From: Agarophyton chilense
Taxonomy: Eukaryota > Rhodophyta > Florideophyceae > Gracilariales > Gracilariaceae
Direction of reading: 5' to 3'
DNA length: 64,000 nucleotides
Assembly (NCBI GenBank): GCA_030374765.1
Contig: JARGXX010000068.1
Coordinates: forward strand, 1,054,001 to 1,118,000
The notes beneath the pieces were generated by a model that worked only from the letters and a program-made list of their open reading frames with translations, made no database searches and was not told the DNA's origin. Shown here piece after piece: positions 31,913 to 43,400 of this stretch. Made by a program: the position numbers and the translations under genes. Position 1 is the first letter of the stretch. Every line of letters begins with the position of its first letter.

Positions 31913-31963
31913 GTCGACCACGTCCCCACGTCGACCACGTCCCCACGTCGACCACGTCACCAC
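31913..31963. repeat. Three tandem 17-bp repeats containing GTCGAC and CCACGTC
   Basis: GTCGACCACGTCCCCAC occurs at 31913-31929 and 31930-31946 exactly, and at 31947-31963 with one C to A change. Each unit contains the palindrome GTCGAC and a CACGTC core of the kind bound by bZIP or bHLH factors. They lie 160-210 bases upstream of TRAPPC3. Further CACGT words flank them. Confidence 0.8.
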
Positions 31964-32331
31964 GTTTCCACCGCGGCGGCGGCAACAGGGTAACGAGTGG
32001 ACAAGCGACAGACGACAAGCGACAGGGTGCGCAAAGCGACAAGCAGGGGGGCGCAGGGGGTGCGCAGCCAATGGGCGACGCCCACGTGCGGCGGGCGCGC
32101 GTAGCGCGTTGCAGGCGTGCAGACGGCGGCGGCAGCGCGCGCCGCCTCAAAAGCAGCCAGTCAGCACGCAAGCCGCCACGCTCGCGTCCACGCGCTGTCG
32201 CCGCCTTCTTCTTCGCTCGCGCCTATTCGACCAGCCCGTAGCCATCCTTGCCCCGCCACGTCGCCTCGCATCTCGCTTCGCCTCCGCTCCGTCTGCGCGC
32301 CCACCCTTCCCGTCCCCCACTTCGCACCCAA

Positions 32332-32353
32332 CCCCCCCCCCCCCCCCCCCCCC
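32332..32353. repeat. Poly-C tract (22 nt) in the NF-YA leader
   Basis: Twenty-two consecutive C residues lie about 22 bases before the NF-YA ATG, within a C/T-rich leader. Confidence 0.9.
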
Positions 32354-32375
32354 TCCACACACCCCCCCTCCTACC

Positions 32376-33071
32376 ATGGCTTCTTCGGAGTCCGCGCCCA
32401 TGTATAACGCGCAACCGCTGCTTTCTGCACAACCGCACGACCCTCCCCCCTCTTCCTCCCCCCAACCTCCTGTTTCCACCCCCGTCGATTCCTCCACCGT
32501 CGCCGCTGCCGCCGCCGCCGCTGCCGCCGCCGCCGTTGCCGTGCGAGCCGTCGTCCCCCATGATGCTAAGCAGTCTCACGGCCCCGTCTCCTCCTCTTCC
32601 CCCCCTCCTCTTCCCCCCTCCTCCCTCCCCGCAGTCCCGTCTGTCCCCGCCGTCTCCGCCGTTCCCACCATCTCGGCCCCGCTCTCCGCCGCCGCTCTGC
32701 ACGCCACCCCGCAGAACCCCGCTCCCATACCCTTGAGTGCCGCCTCCGCCGCCGCAGCTGCCGCCGCCGCCGCCGCCTTTGGAACCTACCCGGGCGTTGT
32801 CTTCGCCCCACCCGACCCCTCCGTCATGGACGATCAGCCCACCTACGTCAACCCCAAGCAGTATGCTCGCATCCTCAAACGCAGGGAAAGTCGCAAGAAG
32901 CAAACCGGAACAGACGTCACTAGTTACACCCCGAGGAAGAGGAGTTATATGCACGAGAGTCGTCACAAGCACGCCATGCAACGCCGTCGCGGACCAGGGG
33001 GCCGCTTTCTTTCCAAGCAGGAAGATCAGCAGATTTCAAGACCCAAAGAAACTGCCGCCGCCGGTCAGTGA
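32376..33071 (+). CDS. NF-YA: CCAAT-binding transcription factor subunit NF-YA (HAP2)
   Basis: The frame encodes 231 residues. The N-terminal 150 residues are low-complexity (Pro/Ser-rich with two long alanine tracts), comparable to activation regions of NF-YA proteins. The conserved core is complete: helix A1 YVNPKQYARILKRRESR (157-173), which docks on NF-YB/NF-YC, a linker, and helix A2 SYMHESRHKHAMQRRRGP (190-207) with GGRFLS, which contacts the CCAAT box. The linker TGTDVTSYTPRKR is somewhat diverged from the usual sequence. ATG 32376 follows a CT-rich leader (CTACCATGG, a good initiation context). An in-frame extension upstream exists but runs through promoter repeats. It works in the nucleus as a trimer. 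Confidence 0.95.
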   Translation: MASSESAPMYNAQPLLSAQPHDPPPSSSPQPPVSTPVDSSTVAAAAAAAAAAAVAVRAVVPHDAKQSHGPVSSSSPPPLPPSSLPAVPSVPAVSAVPTISAPLSAAALHATPQNPAPIPLSAASAAAAAAAAAAFGTYPGVVFAPPDPSVMDDQPTYVNPKQYARILKRRESRKKQTGTDVTSYTPRKRSYMHESRHKHAMQRRRGPGGRFLSKQEDQQISRPKETAAAGQ

Positions 33072-33535
33072 CGTGCGCCCTTCCTTCCCCCGCCCGTCTC
33101 CCCAAAACAACTCCCCCTTTCTAGATGGTACTAGCTCAACTCGCCTTGCATGATAATACTCTTTTCAAATCGCAGCTTCTAGTTTGTGCCTGTTTACCCT
33201 CGTTTGACCACACTCTTATGTTCTTCTCTCATCTCATCATCTTCATGTACACTTACTTGAATCTGTCGTTTTTGTCTTTTCCGTTCCTGCTCTCATGCAC
33301 CTGCCTTCAGAGCAACCGCTACCCCCTCTTTCTCCCTCACTTAGTCTCGTCGTTACCACACACACCCCTTTGCTGAGTTGCTTTTCATCACACTTTTCCC
33401 GAGTTTGGTAACCCCCCTTACCGTCCACACCTCAGCAACCTAGATACCTGTCCGTAAAACCAACAGAAAAGCTGCATTCTAATCGCTTTCAACCTCTCTG
33501 ACCCCTCGTGTTGCCCTCTTTTTGCGCAATCGTTA

Positions 33536-33551
33536 CCCCCCCCCCCCCCCC
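33536..33551. repeat. Poly-C tract (16 nt)
   Basis: Sixteen consecutive C residues in the region downstream of NF-YA. Confidence 0.9.
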
Positions 33552-35457
33552 TTGTTCTCACCTTTGTGCCTACCGTGTGCTTGAGCTTCACGTGTTGAAC
33601 AGTTTTTACTTGCCCTTCCCAATTGCGACAACATTTGTTGGTGTGAACATCTGTCCCATCAGATTCACCCTCCCACCATCATTGATTGTGCTCGTGCATC
33701 TCGCGATGCTTCACGAATCTACCGCCTCTTCGCTCCCCAGCTCTTCTTTCGCCAATTACCACGCCTTCTCCCTGTGGGTTCCAATCATCACCCAACACGT
33801 GCCGAATAGATGAAGCATACTTCTTCAGCGCACAAGCCCCTACCTCGAATCGCCTCCAACCCACCCATTAATTGGGCCTTCGCAGTACTGTAGTGAGGCA
33901 CCATCGGGTTCTCCCGGTTAAAACGCCATCTCTTGTCGACCAATCGATTGCCTGTTGACGTTGGACCGCAGCCTGTTTCTATTGCTTGCAATCACATCGC
34001 GCTTTATCAGGTTCGTTGCGAATACCTGGCCCTGACTCGTTTCACCCAATAGTATTCCGAAGGTGTGTTGCTTACATCATTCTGTGAGATTGCCGTGGCG
34101 CATGATTTCTTTATCTGACGCTCAATCTAGGTTTCGAAGGGTTACGTGCGCTATCAGAATCTTGCTAGTCGTCTTTCTACGTATCCCACTAGTTCTCTTC
34201 TTCTTCTTCTTAGCCGTGGTCCTCAAGCCGAAGACTGTGATGTGACCGACTCGATGTTTCACAGTTTCGAACGGACAGATAACCAGTCTCTCAGAAAGAC
34301 ACTGTCGCTCGGGTAGGCGAAAAACATTTGAACAATTCTACTGTACAAATGCACAGGGGTGGCAAGCAGAGCGAGGATAGCGCTTTGTGCCCCGCATTTG
34401 TGGGGAACATCCTACTCATGGTCTGGAACTTCAAGACATGAAGTTTCAGTGAAGCATGAAACCGAGCGAATGCATACTAGCTAGCTAGGAGCTATCACGA
34501 AGGGTAAGGGCTTTCCCTTGTAATTCGATACCATTGCGCTGAGTGTGCACGACAGAAGCACAGCACACGTTGCAAAATGTCAAGATGGTCGTGATGATGA
34601 ACGTGAATGTAAATAAGCTCACAATTTGAGCAATCTGAAAGCAGCAGATGGTGAGGTCAAGCACAAGTCGAATGTGCGTGTCACAAAACGAAGAAAAAGC
34701 ACGCTGACGCAGACATGTTTCACAGGCATGCAACACGCCAATAGTTATAATCTACGTACCTTCGTGGTTGCCCTTCGTATGACAAGTTGCAGACTCATTC
34801 AGAATTTGCAGGTTGCTTCTGATGATGGAATGCTTTTATATGGTGCGTGCTCATGAACGCAGATCGGCGTGATTCACGTGATGCATCATCGCCCAGGACG
34901 CACAATCGTTATCACAGCACAGCCACGAAAAAGGGTTAAAAGGTTCTATAGAGCCTCTTGCTTTATCGACAATCTGTATACCGCACACACTGTCACCCGA
35001 TAAGAGTGGTGCATGGCTACCAACAGGCTATGTCTACTTTCGTGTGCATCAATGCCTGCTTGGTTGCACTGCGCATGCTCATTTGATATGCCTTGAAGCT
35101 CTGAGGGCTACAACTCATCTGCGCGAATCACGTTGGCCTCATGGCCTCACGCCATGGCCACTGCGCCTATCAGAATGAGAAAAGAACTTCGGAAGCCGTC
35201 TGGAATTTCCTGAATTTCACTGCTGCTTCACCAAAAAAAAAAAATCGAAACAACCAGACTGGAGCAAAGCGATACTCTGAAACCAATGCGTTCACCCGCG
35301 TCTACCGTCGTGTATCGAGCGATATCCTTCCACATCAGCCCCCCGCTGGAGCGCCTGTCATATACATGTAAATGCCAGCGCAAGAATGATGATGAGAAAC
35401 GTCGCCACGCGAATTCCGCCTGAATATTCGATAGATTTGGACAAATTGTCTTCATTG

Positions 35458-35512
35458 TCTCAAAGATATTATCTGACACCCTCGCCGACGGTGTCAGATG
35501 ATATCTTTGAGA
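35458..35512. repeat. Near-perfect 23-bp inverted repeat (hairpin)
   Basis: Arms at 35458-35480 and 35490-35512 are complementary over 23 bp with one exception that forms a G-U pair in plus-strand RNA. The loop is nine bases. It lies about 100 bases upstream of the L2HGDH start, so it may be in that gene's leader or promoter. Confidence 0.9.
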
Positions 35513-35609
35513 TCGAGCGTCCCTCGAACGCGGTGAGGACCACACGTGGAAACGTGCAAAATCATATTATCTTCACTGTTCATGGCCTGGACGCTCACAA
35601 TCTCCGCAC

Positions 35610-37004
35610 ATGCATCTTTCAATCTCTAATAAAGCTGCCCCGATAATCCGGATGATTACGCAAATCCCACTTGCAAACAGCAGTTGCTTCTCCCGCGGCA
35701 GTCCATTCCGATGGCGGAGGACATGCTCAGGGCGCCAACCTTCTTCAGGTTCAATTTTTTCCATGCGGGTGAAAGCCATTTCGTCCACGACAAAAGTTGC
35801 TGTTGTTGGTGGTGGCATTGTTGGCCTGGCCACAGCTAGAGAGCTTCTTCTCCGCAATGTACACCCCGTAACTGTGTTGGAGGCTGAACCAAAGCTCGCT
35901 GCCCATCAGACGGGTCGTAATTCAGGCGTCATTCACGCCGGAATTTACTACGCTCCACACTCGCTCAAGGCCAAGTTGTGTCTAGAGGGGCTGCACAAGA
36001 CGTACGCCTACCTCGAAGAAAAATCTATTCCACACAAAAAAGTTGGAAAACTCATCGTTGCTCTGAATGATTCACAAGTCCCGGAGCTTCAAAGACTGTT
36101 CTCAAACGCCCAGCAAAATGGTGTCCCCGACATCCGCCTCGTGGACGCGGATGAAATTCGCCGCATAGAACCTGAATGTGCTGGCGTAGCCGCTATTCAT
36201 TCTCCAATAACAGGAATAGTGGATTGGGCACTAGTTGCAGAGCACTACGCACATGACATCCGATCTCTCGGAGGTGAAATACGAACGAAAGCTCGCGTTA
36301 CTGACATCAAATGTAATGACTCCATATCATTAACTTATACAAATGGTACTGAGTCAAACGTGCTCCATGCGGATAAGCTCATTTCATGCGCTGGGCTCTT
36401 CTCTGATCGCGTTGCTCGTCTACTTGGAGGAGAAAGAGCCCCTCAGATTTTACCTGTTCGTGGGGAGTACCTTCGTGTTACTAACACACATATTGCCAGT
36501 AGGATCAGAGGGAACATATACCCTGTGCCTGACCCAGAAACGGGCTCGCCCTTCCTAGGTGTACACTTCACGCCTTCCATGTCAGGCGAACTTATTGTAG
36601 GTCCTAATGCAGTGCTAGCGTTTTCTCGAACCGGTTACCGTGCGTTGGACTTCTCCTTTCGAGATTTTTGGGAAATGCTTTCATACCCTGGCTTTTGGCC
36701 GCTGGCAAAGCGTTTCTGGCGTCATGGAGCGTCTGAACTATACCACAGCTTATTCATCTCTGCAGCTGCAAAATCTGCCCGAGAGTATGTTCCTGCGCTG
36801 ACTACCACGGACTTTGAGAGAAGAGGTTCTCAGACTTATGGTGTTCGCGCGCAAGCACTGGGACTGGGTGGGGAGCTTGTTGACGACTTCGTTTTCGAAA
36901 CAGCCGCAGATGGAAGAGTGCTTCACACGAGGAACGCACCGAGCCCAGCGGCGACTTCATCACTTGCCATTGCTCGCGTAATCGCTGACAGGAGTCAAGG
37001 GTGA
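35610..37004 (+). CDS. L2HGDH: L-2-hydroxyglutarate dehydrogenase, mitochondrial precursor
   Basis: The protein has 464 residues. The N-terminal 58 residues, rich in Ser and Arg, look like a mitochondrial presequence. The FAD-binding motif KVAVVGGGIVGLATA lies at 62-76. Family signatures follow: HQTGRNSGVIHAGIYY (99-114), PVRGEYLRV, GNIYPVPDPETGSPFLGVHFTP and GPNAVLAFSRTGYR, and the C-terminal GVRAQAL...NAPSPAATSSLAIA. The enzyme oxidises L-2-hydroxyglutarate, a side product of malate dehydrogenase, to 2-oxoglutarate and passes electrons to quinone. It is a metabolite-repair enzyme. ATG 35610 and the in-frame ATG at 35652 are both possible starts. A single exon, convergent with UTP20. Confidence 0.95.
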   Translation: MHLSISNKAAPIIRMITQIPLANSSCFSRGSPFRWRRTCSGRQPSSGSIFSMRVKAISSTTKVAVVGGGIVGLATARELLLRNVHPVTVLEAEPKLAAHQTGRNSGVIHAGIYYAPHSLKAKLCLEGLHKTYAYLEEKSIPHKKVGKLIVALNDSQVPELQRLFSNAQQNGVPDIRLVDADEIRRIEPECAGVAAIHSPITGIVDWALVAEHYAHDIRSLGGEIRTKARVTDIKCNDSISLTYTNGTESNVLHADKLISCAGLFSDRVARLLGGERAPQILPVRGEYLRVTNTHIASRIRGNIYPVPDPETGSPFLGVHFTPSMSGELIVGPNAVLAFSRTGYRALDFSFRDFWEMLSYPGFWPLAKRFWRHGASELYHSLFISAAAKSAREYVPALTTTDFERRGSQTYGVRAQALGLGGELVDDFVFETAADGRVLHTRNAPSPAATSSLAIARVIADRSQG

Positions 37005-37434
37005 AGTAAAGTTCATTTCCGAGCTGCATTGAGATGGTTTCTCATTCTTCGTCTGATGGACCGCAAAACCCTGGAGAGAAAGTGCGAAATACAACCAAAA
37101 TCAAGCTGCTGATCCGTCGCCTTAATCTTTGTTGCACTTCGTACGCCATTTCATTAGTTACACAGATCGAAAGAAATGGCTTTTTTAATTCAGTGAGAAC
37201 GTCTGCGTTCAAGGAGCCTAAAAGACCGTCACTTACACAACGCTAACGGAAGAACAGGCTAAGCATATTCGATAATTTGTTCGTGATATACTTTTATCTC
37301 ATGAAAGATAAGTGCAGTACCTTCGAGTTGGCAGCGGCGAACGTGTCATTTGCATCTCTCTCGATATTACTCGAGTTCAGGTTGATTGGGATAGGTAGGC
37401 CACGTTGTTGAGCACGTCGCTCTTTAGTCGTAGC
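37005..37434. other. Convergent intergenic region
   Basis: This 430-bp interval holds the 3' ends of L2HGDH and UTP20. Nothing else was recognised. Confidence 0.5.
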
Positions 37435-40400
37435 TCATAGATCCTCTGTTAGTGATAATTTCTTAGTTAGAGCTGAATTGGATGTGTTGGATGGCAAATA
37501 TCTCTTTTTCTGCCGTCGTCGACTTTCTGCCTTCTTGCGCCTCTTCTTCGCAGTTCGTTCGGGGTCAGCAGCGGCCAACACAGCTGCGTTTCTCTTGCGG
37601 GTTTGCTTGATCTCTGTTCTCCTACTTCGAAGCTCATTGTAGATCTCAAAATACTTCGAGGTGCCAAGTACCTCAGCAAGTGACTCCTGCAAAGTTTGGG
37701 CTAATAAACGCAATCCACCTCCCGCCGTTTCGATGCCGTCTAATGCGCTACCGCTCGCTCCAGTACCCTCCAATTTCTGTTTCTTTTGTTCATCACTAGC
37801 TTTGGCTTCGAAAGCAGTCATTGATAGCATTCGTGTATCTCCAGACTCTAAAATTTTCATTACCGGCTGAATGTACTGTTGTGCATGTCGGCCAATCGTT
37901 TCACGATCCCATCGTTTCGTGGACACCAGAAGAAAACGTAGAGCACAACCTCTGCGAAGAATATCAGCGTCTTCCAGCTTACCTTTTGTTGCAATTCCCG
38001 ACACTCTCGCGATAAGCCAATGTAAAGCACGGCCTTCCTCCAAATCGATTTCAGTCTCTGCAGTGCTCGCATTCATCGAGCTCGTCTTTCCCAAATCTCC
38101 TACCTTTGGATTGACTCGGATTACGTCCGCCATACAAAGCAAATTTTCCAGTGTTAGCTTAGCAAGCTCCGGTGCAAGAATATTGGCTTCCAGTTGTAGG
38201 CAACTCGATCGGAGGAGCTGCCGAACAAGATCGTTAGATGACCATATCATAGATGACCGTGAAAGGTTGTTGACGATTTCTTGTCCCTTGCCTGCTGCAG
38301 ATAGATGGCGCCCCAAGAGTCTAGCCGCAGAAAGACGCACCCATTGGTGATGACACAACAGAAGTGACGGCAACATGTTCCAGATGGGAAATGCGTACGG
38401 TTGTACTTCAAGTTGTTTTTTCCCCTTCAAAGAGCTCTTTGCCAACGCTTCCTCTACACAAAGCAAGAACGAGTGGGTGGCTTCCCACCCGTTTTCAGTA
38501 GACAAGTTTGGAAGCACAGCTGCTGCAGTGCGAACCACCAGACATAATTGATCAGCGTTAAGACGACCACTGACACAGGCAGATGCTAAGCTTGCGGCGC
38601 CAGATCTTTGAATAATTGGATCAGTTTCATTGTACGTGTTCTCAAAGTTAGAATCTTCGCCACATGGAACTAGCCCCGATAAAGTAATTGCCATTCTTAG
38701 AAGGTCTGATATTTTTCGACCATCGGGAAGTCTTTCGAAAAGAAGCTGAAGACATCGACTAGCATTTGAACGGCAGTCGGAATCGATATCACGTGAAACA
38801 ATGGAACTTAACGCCAAGAAAAGGTATTCGCTCTCTCGCTCCAATACAGGGCCTGGGAATTTGTTCAGCACTGCCTGGATTGCATTCAACGCCGCGAGTC
38901 GTCCAGCTGGAAGATCGTAACTTAAGTTCCGCACGAAAAACTCAAGATTTTGACGCACACGCTTTGATCCCAGAGGGAATGACACCAGAAAGGTCACAGA
39001 GAGGTTTGTACATGCGTCTCTCAGCTGGCGGGATTGGGAGTGTATAGCCATGTGATTCACTTTCTCTATAGCTTCATAGAGTGCTGGAATTACTGCCTGG
39101 TTAACCACTAAAGAACGAAGTACCGATAGCGCCGCTAGGCGGACTTCAGGTCCTCCTGATTCTATACATTCGCAACTGATAGAGATAATTGCTTCCACCC
39201 GTTCTCGAGAAACGACGGTGAAGTCTCTTGTCCCAACCTCGCTGAAGAGGAGAGATGCGGACCGTAGACAAGTTATGAACAAGTTATCTTCAGTCTCTAC
39301 GACCCCTGCGTTGCCGATAGCATTAGATCCGTATGACAACACATTCACAATTGTGTCCGAAAGACTCCTTCCCATTTCAATTCTTCCCGGCAAAGGCAGT
39401 TTGAGCAGTCTTTGAGCCACCTTGAAGGCTACTAAGGTTAGGTCGTCTCGGCCATAATTCGACGCTTTGATTACGAATGGTATAAAAGGCTCGCACATGG
39501 CATGTATCTTCCTCGATTTCGCGGTATGCTCCTTAATATTCGGACAGTTTCTGGCAAGAATTGAAGATAAAAACTGCATGCCAAGCTTGGCGATCTTGTA
39601 GTTGTTGCTTGAGCTGGCAACTTTCTGCGCGGCTTCCCCGAAATCCTTCGCCGAATCAGTATCAGCCGCTTTGAGCGTTCGCTGCTTAGTTTCCCAACAC
39701 ATCAACTTATAGCAGAGTATAAACGAATCTTCTACATGCATAGTAGAATTTTTCGAGAAACCTAAGATGATGAGGCGCCAACATTCTTGCATCCTATTGA
39801 ACAGCTTCGATGATGAACAGTTTGCAAGCAAATCAACATAAGGCTTACAAAATGCCTCCCCATGATCCCTAAATGTAATATTCTCCGCTATAATCTGGGT
39901 ACATTCACAAGCTTTCATCGCCCGGAATGTTGACTGCCGCTTGCGAGCTGTAGATGCATTAGGATCCTCGTACTCCCTCCTACTCTCATCAATCCCGACA
40001 TTAAGTTCCTCAAGGAGGAAACCAGCCAAAATGTCGTAAACACTGTCCAAGGAGTACCGCTCTGTGCCAAGCCGTTTTTCAACAACAACACCGCTGAGCA
40101 CAGAGTAAATGATATAAACGCAGCTATCGCGGCGATACCCTTCACCTAACCCAGACAAAACCTGTTGAAGAACATATCCAAGGTATTTTGAACCAAGAAT
40201 CAAAACCACTGAGGTGAGCGCCTTCTTCGCAGAGTCGCGAATTCCACTCATTCGTGAGCGTAGTGCATTCGTCATGGGGGTTATCAAAAGTGAGATGATC
40301 GAGTCCAATTTAGCAGGTGGAAGCCTTACCATCAACTGTGCGATTGCCACTGCTACTGGGGCCTGAAATACAAGCGTACTAGCTCTATTTCTATGATCTG

Positions 40401-43400
40401 GATGGTTGTTTGAATCCTTCACAACATTTCCTTCAACAGATCCCGCGGTGACACACTGAAGCATTCTTGGTAGGACGAACTCAGCCAAGTATGTTGACGT
40501 CTTGACATATTCATCAGATTCGTGCTCATATTGCGGAAATGCCTCCGAAATCTTAACCAGAAGCTTGAACAGCATGCCAGAGACCTCAGCCCTTGTTTCA
40601 CTTCGCAAACGCTTCAAAATCCCGGTCAGACATGTTTTGTAGTCTTCCCACGGCAACAATCGAGCTGACTCCCCAGTCAGTGACACTGCCCACAATGCAA
40701 CATCGCGTCGAGAGCTTTCTTTCGATTGAACCCCCTTCATAAAACGTGATCGATTCTGTGGTTCGGAGTCCCCGGCTAACTCCAATGACATGATCAAAGC
40801 CAGAGGGAGACAAAAAGATTTTGCAAATGCTTCGTAGCGAGTCACCATCTTCTTCTCCGTGTTTTCTGACTGACTTTCTCTGAACAATGAAATACATTTC
40901 TCAAGATCGCGAACTGCCTTCCCTCGCCTATGGGCTTGTAGGTGTACGAGATTCTCGAAAACATCGACGTCAACGTCTGCCACTGAGGACAGCTTCTTCA
41001 TGATTGGAAGGATGAGAAGCCCATCTTCTTCGTGATCTTCCCGTGATACAACCGTGCATCGCACAAACTCTCCCAAGGCTCGACAATACTCCCTGCGACA
41101 AATGCCATCTCTGGATGTTACGGTCCCGTGTATTAGTGATTCGAAGATGTGCGTCTTCAATTTCTTTGTACTGGAACAGTCTGGACGAGCCGCCCATTTT
41201 GCCAGCAGAGAAATTGCATATCCGGCGTTCCCTCGCACTGCAGTGTCCTCACATCGCACGGCGGCAAAAGCACCACAAAAGAGCGCTATGAGTGCGTCTG
41301 GACCGCAAGAAATGAGTCCCTCTGTGGCATTTTCACCAAGTACCGCTTCTCCGACGTCTTTTTTGTTGTTCTTGATTGCAATAGTAATGTTCCCTGCTGA
41401 GAATCCTCCTTTTACCATTTCATTGAGTTCGTTCAAAGCCTCGATCCTTTTATCAAGGTCAGGGGTATCAAGCTTTGTCGAGATCATAGCATACATTGAC
41501 CTTAACACTCGACAGGCAGCCACTAAATCAGGAAGATTCGCATTCGAAAGCAAATCACATAGAGCTCCAAATGTTTGAGGAGCGCTAGTAAACCTTGATT
41601 GGGATATTTGAGGAATAAGTCGTAGAATGCTTTCCTGAATCTTACGCTCCTCACTTCCACCACCCTTCTTGATTCGAAGAGCAATTGTTGATAACGCTCG
41701 CAATGAAACGCTGGTCGACGGGGCGTTCCAGTCCACGGAAACAAGTGAGGTACTGATAGCATCAGCAACAGAAACAAGCATGCAGGTGTCCATCTGTTCG
41801 AACCCAGCAAGAATTTCTAGAACTTCAAGAGCATTAGAGAATGTTCTCACCGAAGACTTCAGGGCTTTCCGTCCATTTTCTACTCCACCGATAAGACGGA
41901 GCACAAGAGTTTGCAGCGCAGCCGATAGCGATTGGAGAAGATGTTTTATGTTGGAGTTAAGCACAGAGGCGAGTGTTGGGTCTGCAAATGACAAACTGTT
42001 ACAGAAAGTTAAAAACCCTTTGGCGACCACGAGACCCACATCAACCGCGTCGGCTTCAACTTTCTTTTCCTTTAGGACATTAAAACAATATTCGATGGCC
42101 CATGAATGCTCCCTAATTAAATCCTCCTTCCCATGCATTGCATCCGATCCCATGACTGTTCCTACAAACTGCATCAAGGCCGGAGTTTTCTGGATCGCTC
42201 GACCTGTCTCCGTGCTGAAATTGGCGTCTCCCAGAGCTTGCATTACTGCTGCAATGCAAAAGGCTGTTTCACGCGGTCTGATGCGATGCATCTCAGAACA
42301 CACTCGAAGAGATCGAGATCGCATGGACTGTCCTTGGTGCCCAATGCCAGCGTTTCGCATCACTATTACAGTGGCGATTGCCAACCGCTTCCATGAAGAG
42401 GAAGGTAGAGACATTCTACACTGTCTCACAATGGCCTCAATCGAGCCAAGGATTGCCTGTTGGACAACGACGTTTGGCATCGTGAGGGCTGACGTATCCA
42501 TGCTCATATCTTTTTCTAAAACTTCGACGACGTGCAATAATGGCTTCAAAACTAAAGATATTAGCTTCGGAAACGCAATATCCCATGGTAGCTTGGAAGA
42601 TAAAAATGACAAAACTGCAGCTCGTTGACTGCCTTTCTTGCTCCACTTCCCTCTAAGTTTTGAAAAGCATATTCTTGTCAGCAAATCAACGATTAACTCT
42701 TTCTCGTCCGAGGCATTTACTTCTTCCTCAGATTTTGAAAAAATCCCCTCCGTAATCAATGCGAGCTCTTCTCGGAAACTTTTTGACTGAGTCAACCGGA
42801 TGAGAGAATCACGATATGGTTTGATCCAAGGAGATCTGGAGACACAGAGACAACGAAGCACTGCGGCTTGAAGCTCACAGTTCGGTATGGTTAGGTCCGA
42901 CAGTAGTCTCGAGCGCATACGATTTTCGAGTGCTATATCTGTTTCACAGCTCTTTAAACCACCTACGCTTTCCATAAGATCCGTAAAAGCAAGGGCTATA
43001 TGTGTTCCTCTTTTCTGGGAGAACAAGGACGTATCCAAACCAAGGTAAACAGAAATTATGTCAATCCTATATTTCATACAATACCTTGGTTCTTCATGTA
43101 AACATCTAGCCAATTCAACAATAAAAGTCGGCGTGTCAGTGGTCGACTCATGGATCCCCGTTGTTTCCTGCCGTAATAAGTCCACACGGAACACAGATGT
43201 TTCGCGAAAACGCTCTAGTAAGACATCACTTGTCAAAAACTTCTCGTCCCATGCTTTTGAAATTGCTCGCACGTCACTCGGCTTTCTTTTTCTCACGCAA
43301 CTCTCAGGAGACACAGCCTGCCTACGTCGTTTAGATCCTCGTTTGCAGTTTGGCTTTGGGCTCCGGTTCTCTCTATCTCTTTTAACCGGTACGTTAGGTT

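Larger units (their letters stand above)
31754..32375. promoter_or_regulatory. Shared TRAPPC3 / NF-YA promoter region
   Basis: This 622-bp interval between divergent starts has three tandem 17-bp repeats and a 22-base poly-C tract close to the NF-YA ATG. The open frames running through it are GC-rich extensions of the flanking genes and are not convincing as protein. Confidence 0.5.
33072..35609. other. Intergenic region between NF-YA and L2HGDH
   Basis: No convincing gene in 2.5 kb. The first 800 bases are pyrimidine-rich and include a C16 tract at 33536-33551. A CTAGCTAGCTAG sequence lies at 34477-34488, and a 23-bp near-perfect hairpin at 35458-35512. Confidence 0.5.

Noticed and set aside
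31671-32375. In-frame N-terminal extension of NF-YA
   Set aside because: It reads through the TRAPPC3 start region, tandem repeats and a poly-C tract. The ATG at 32376 has a good context.
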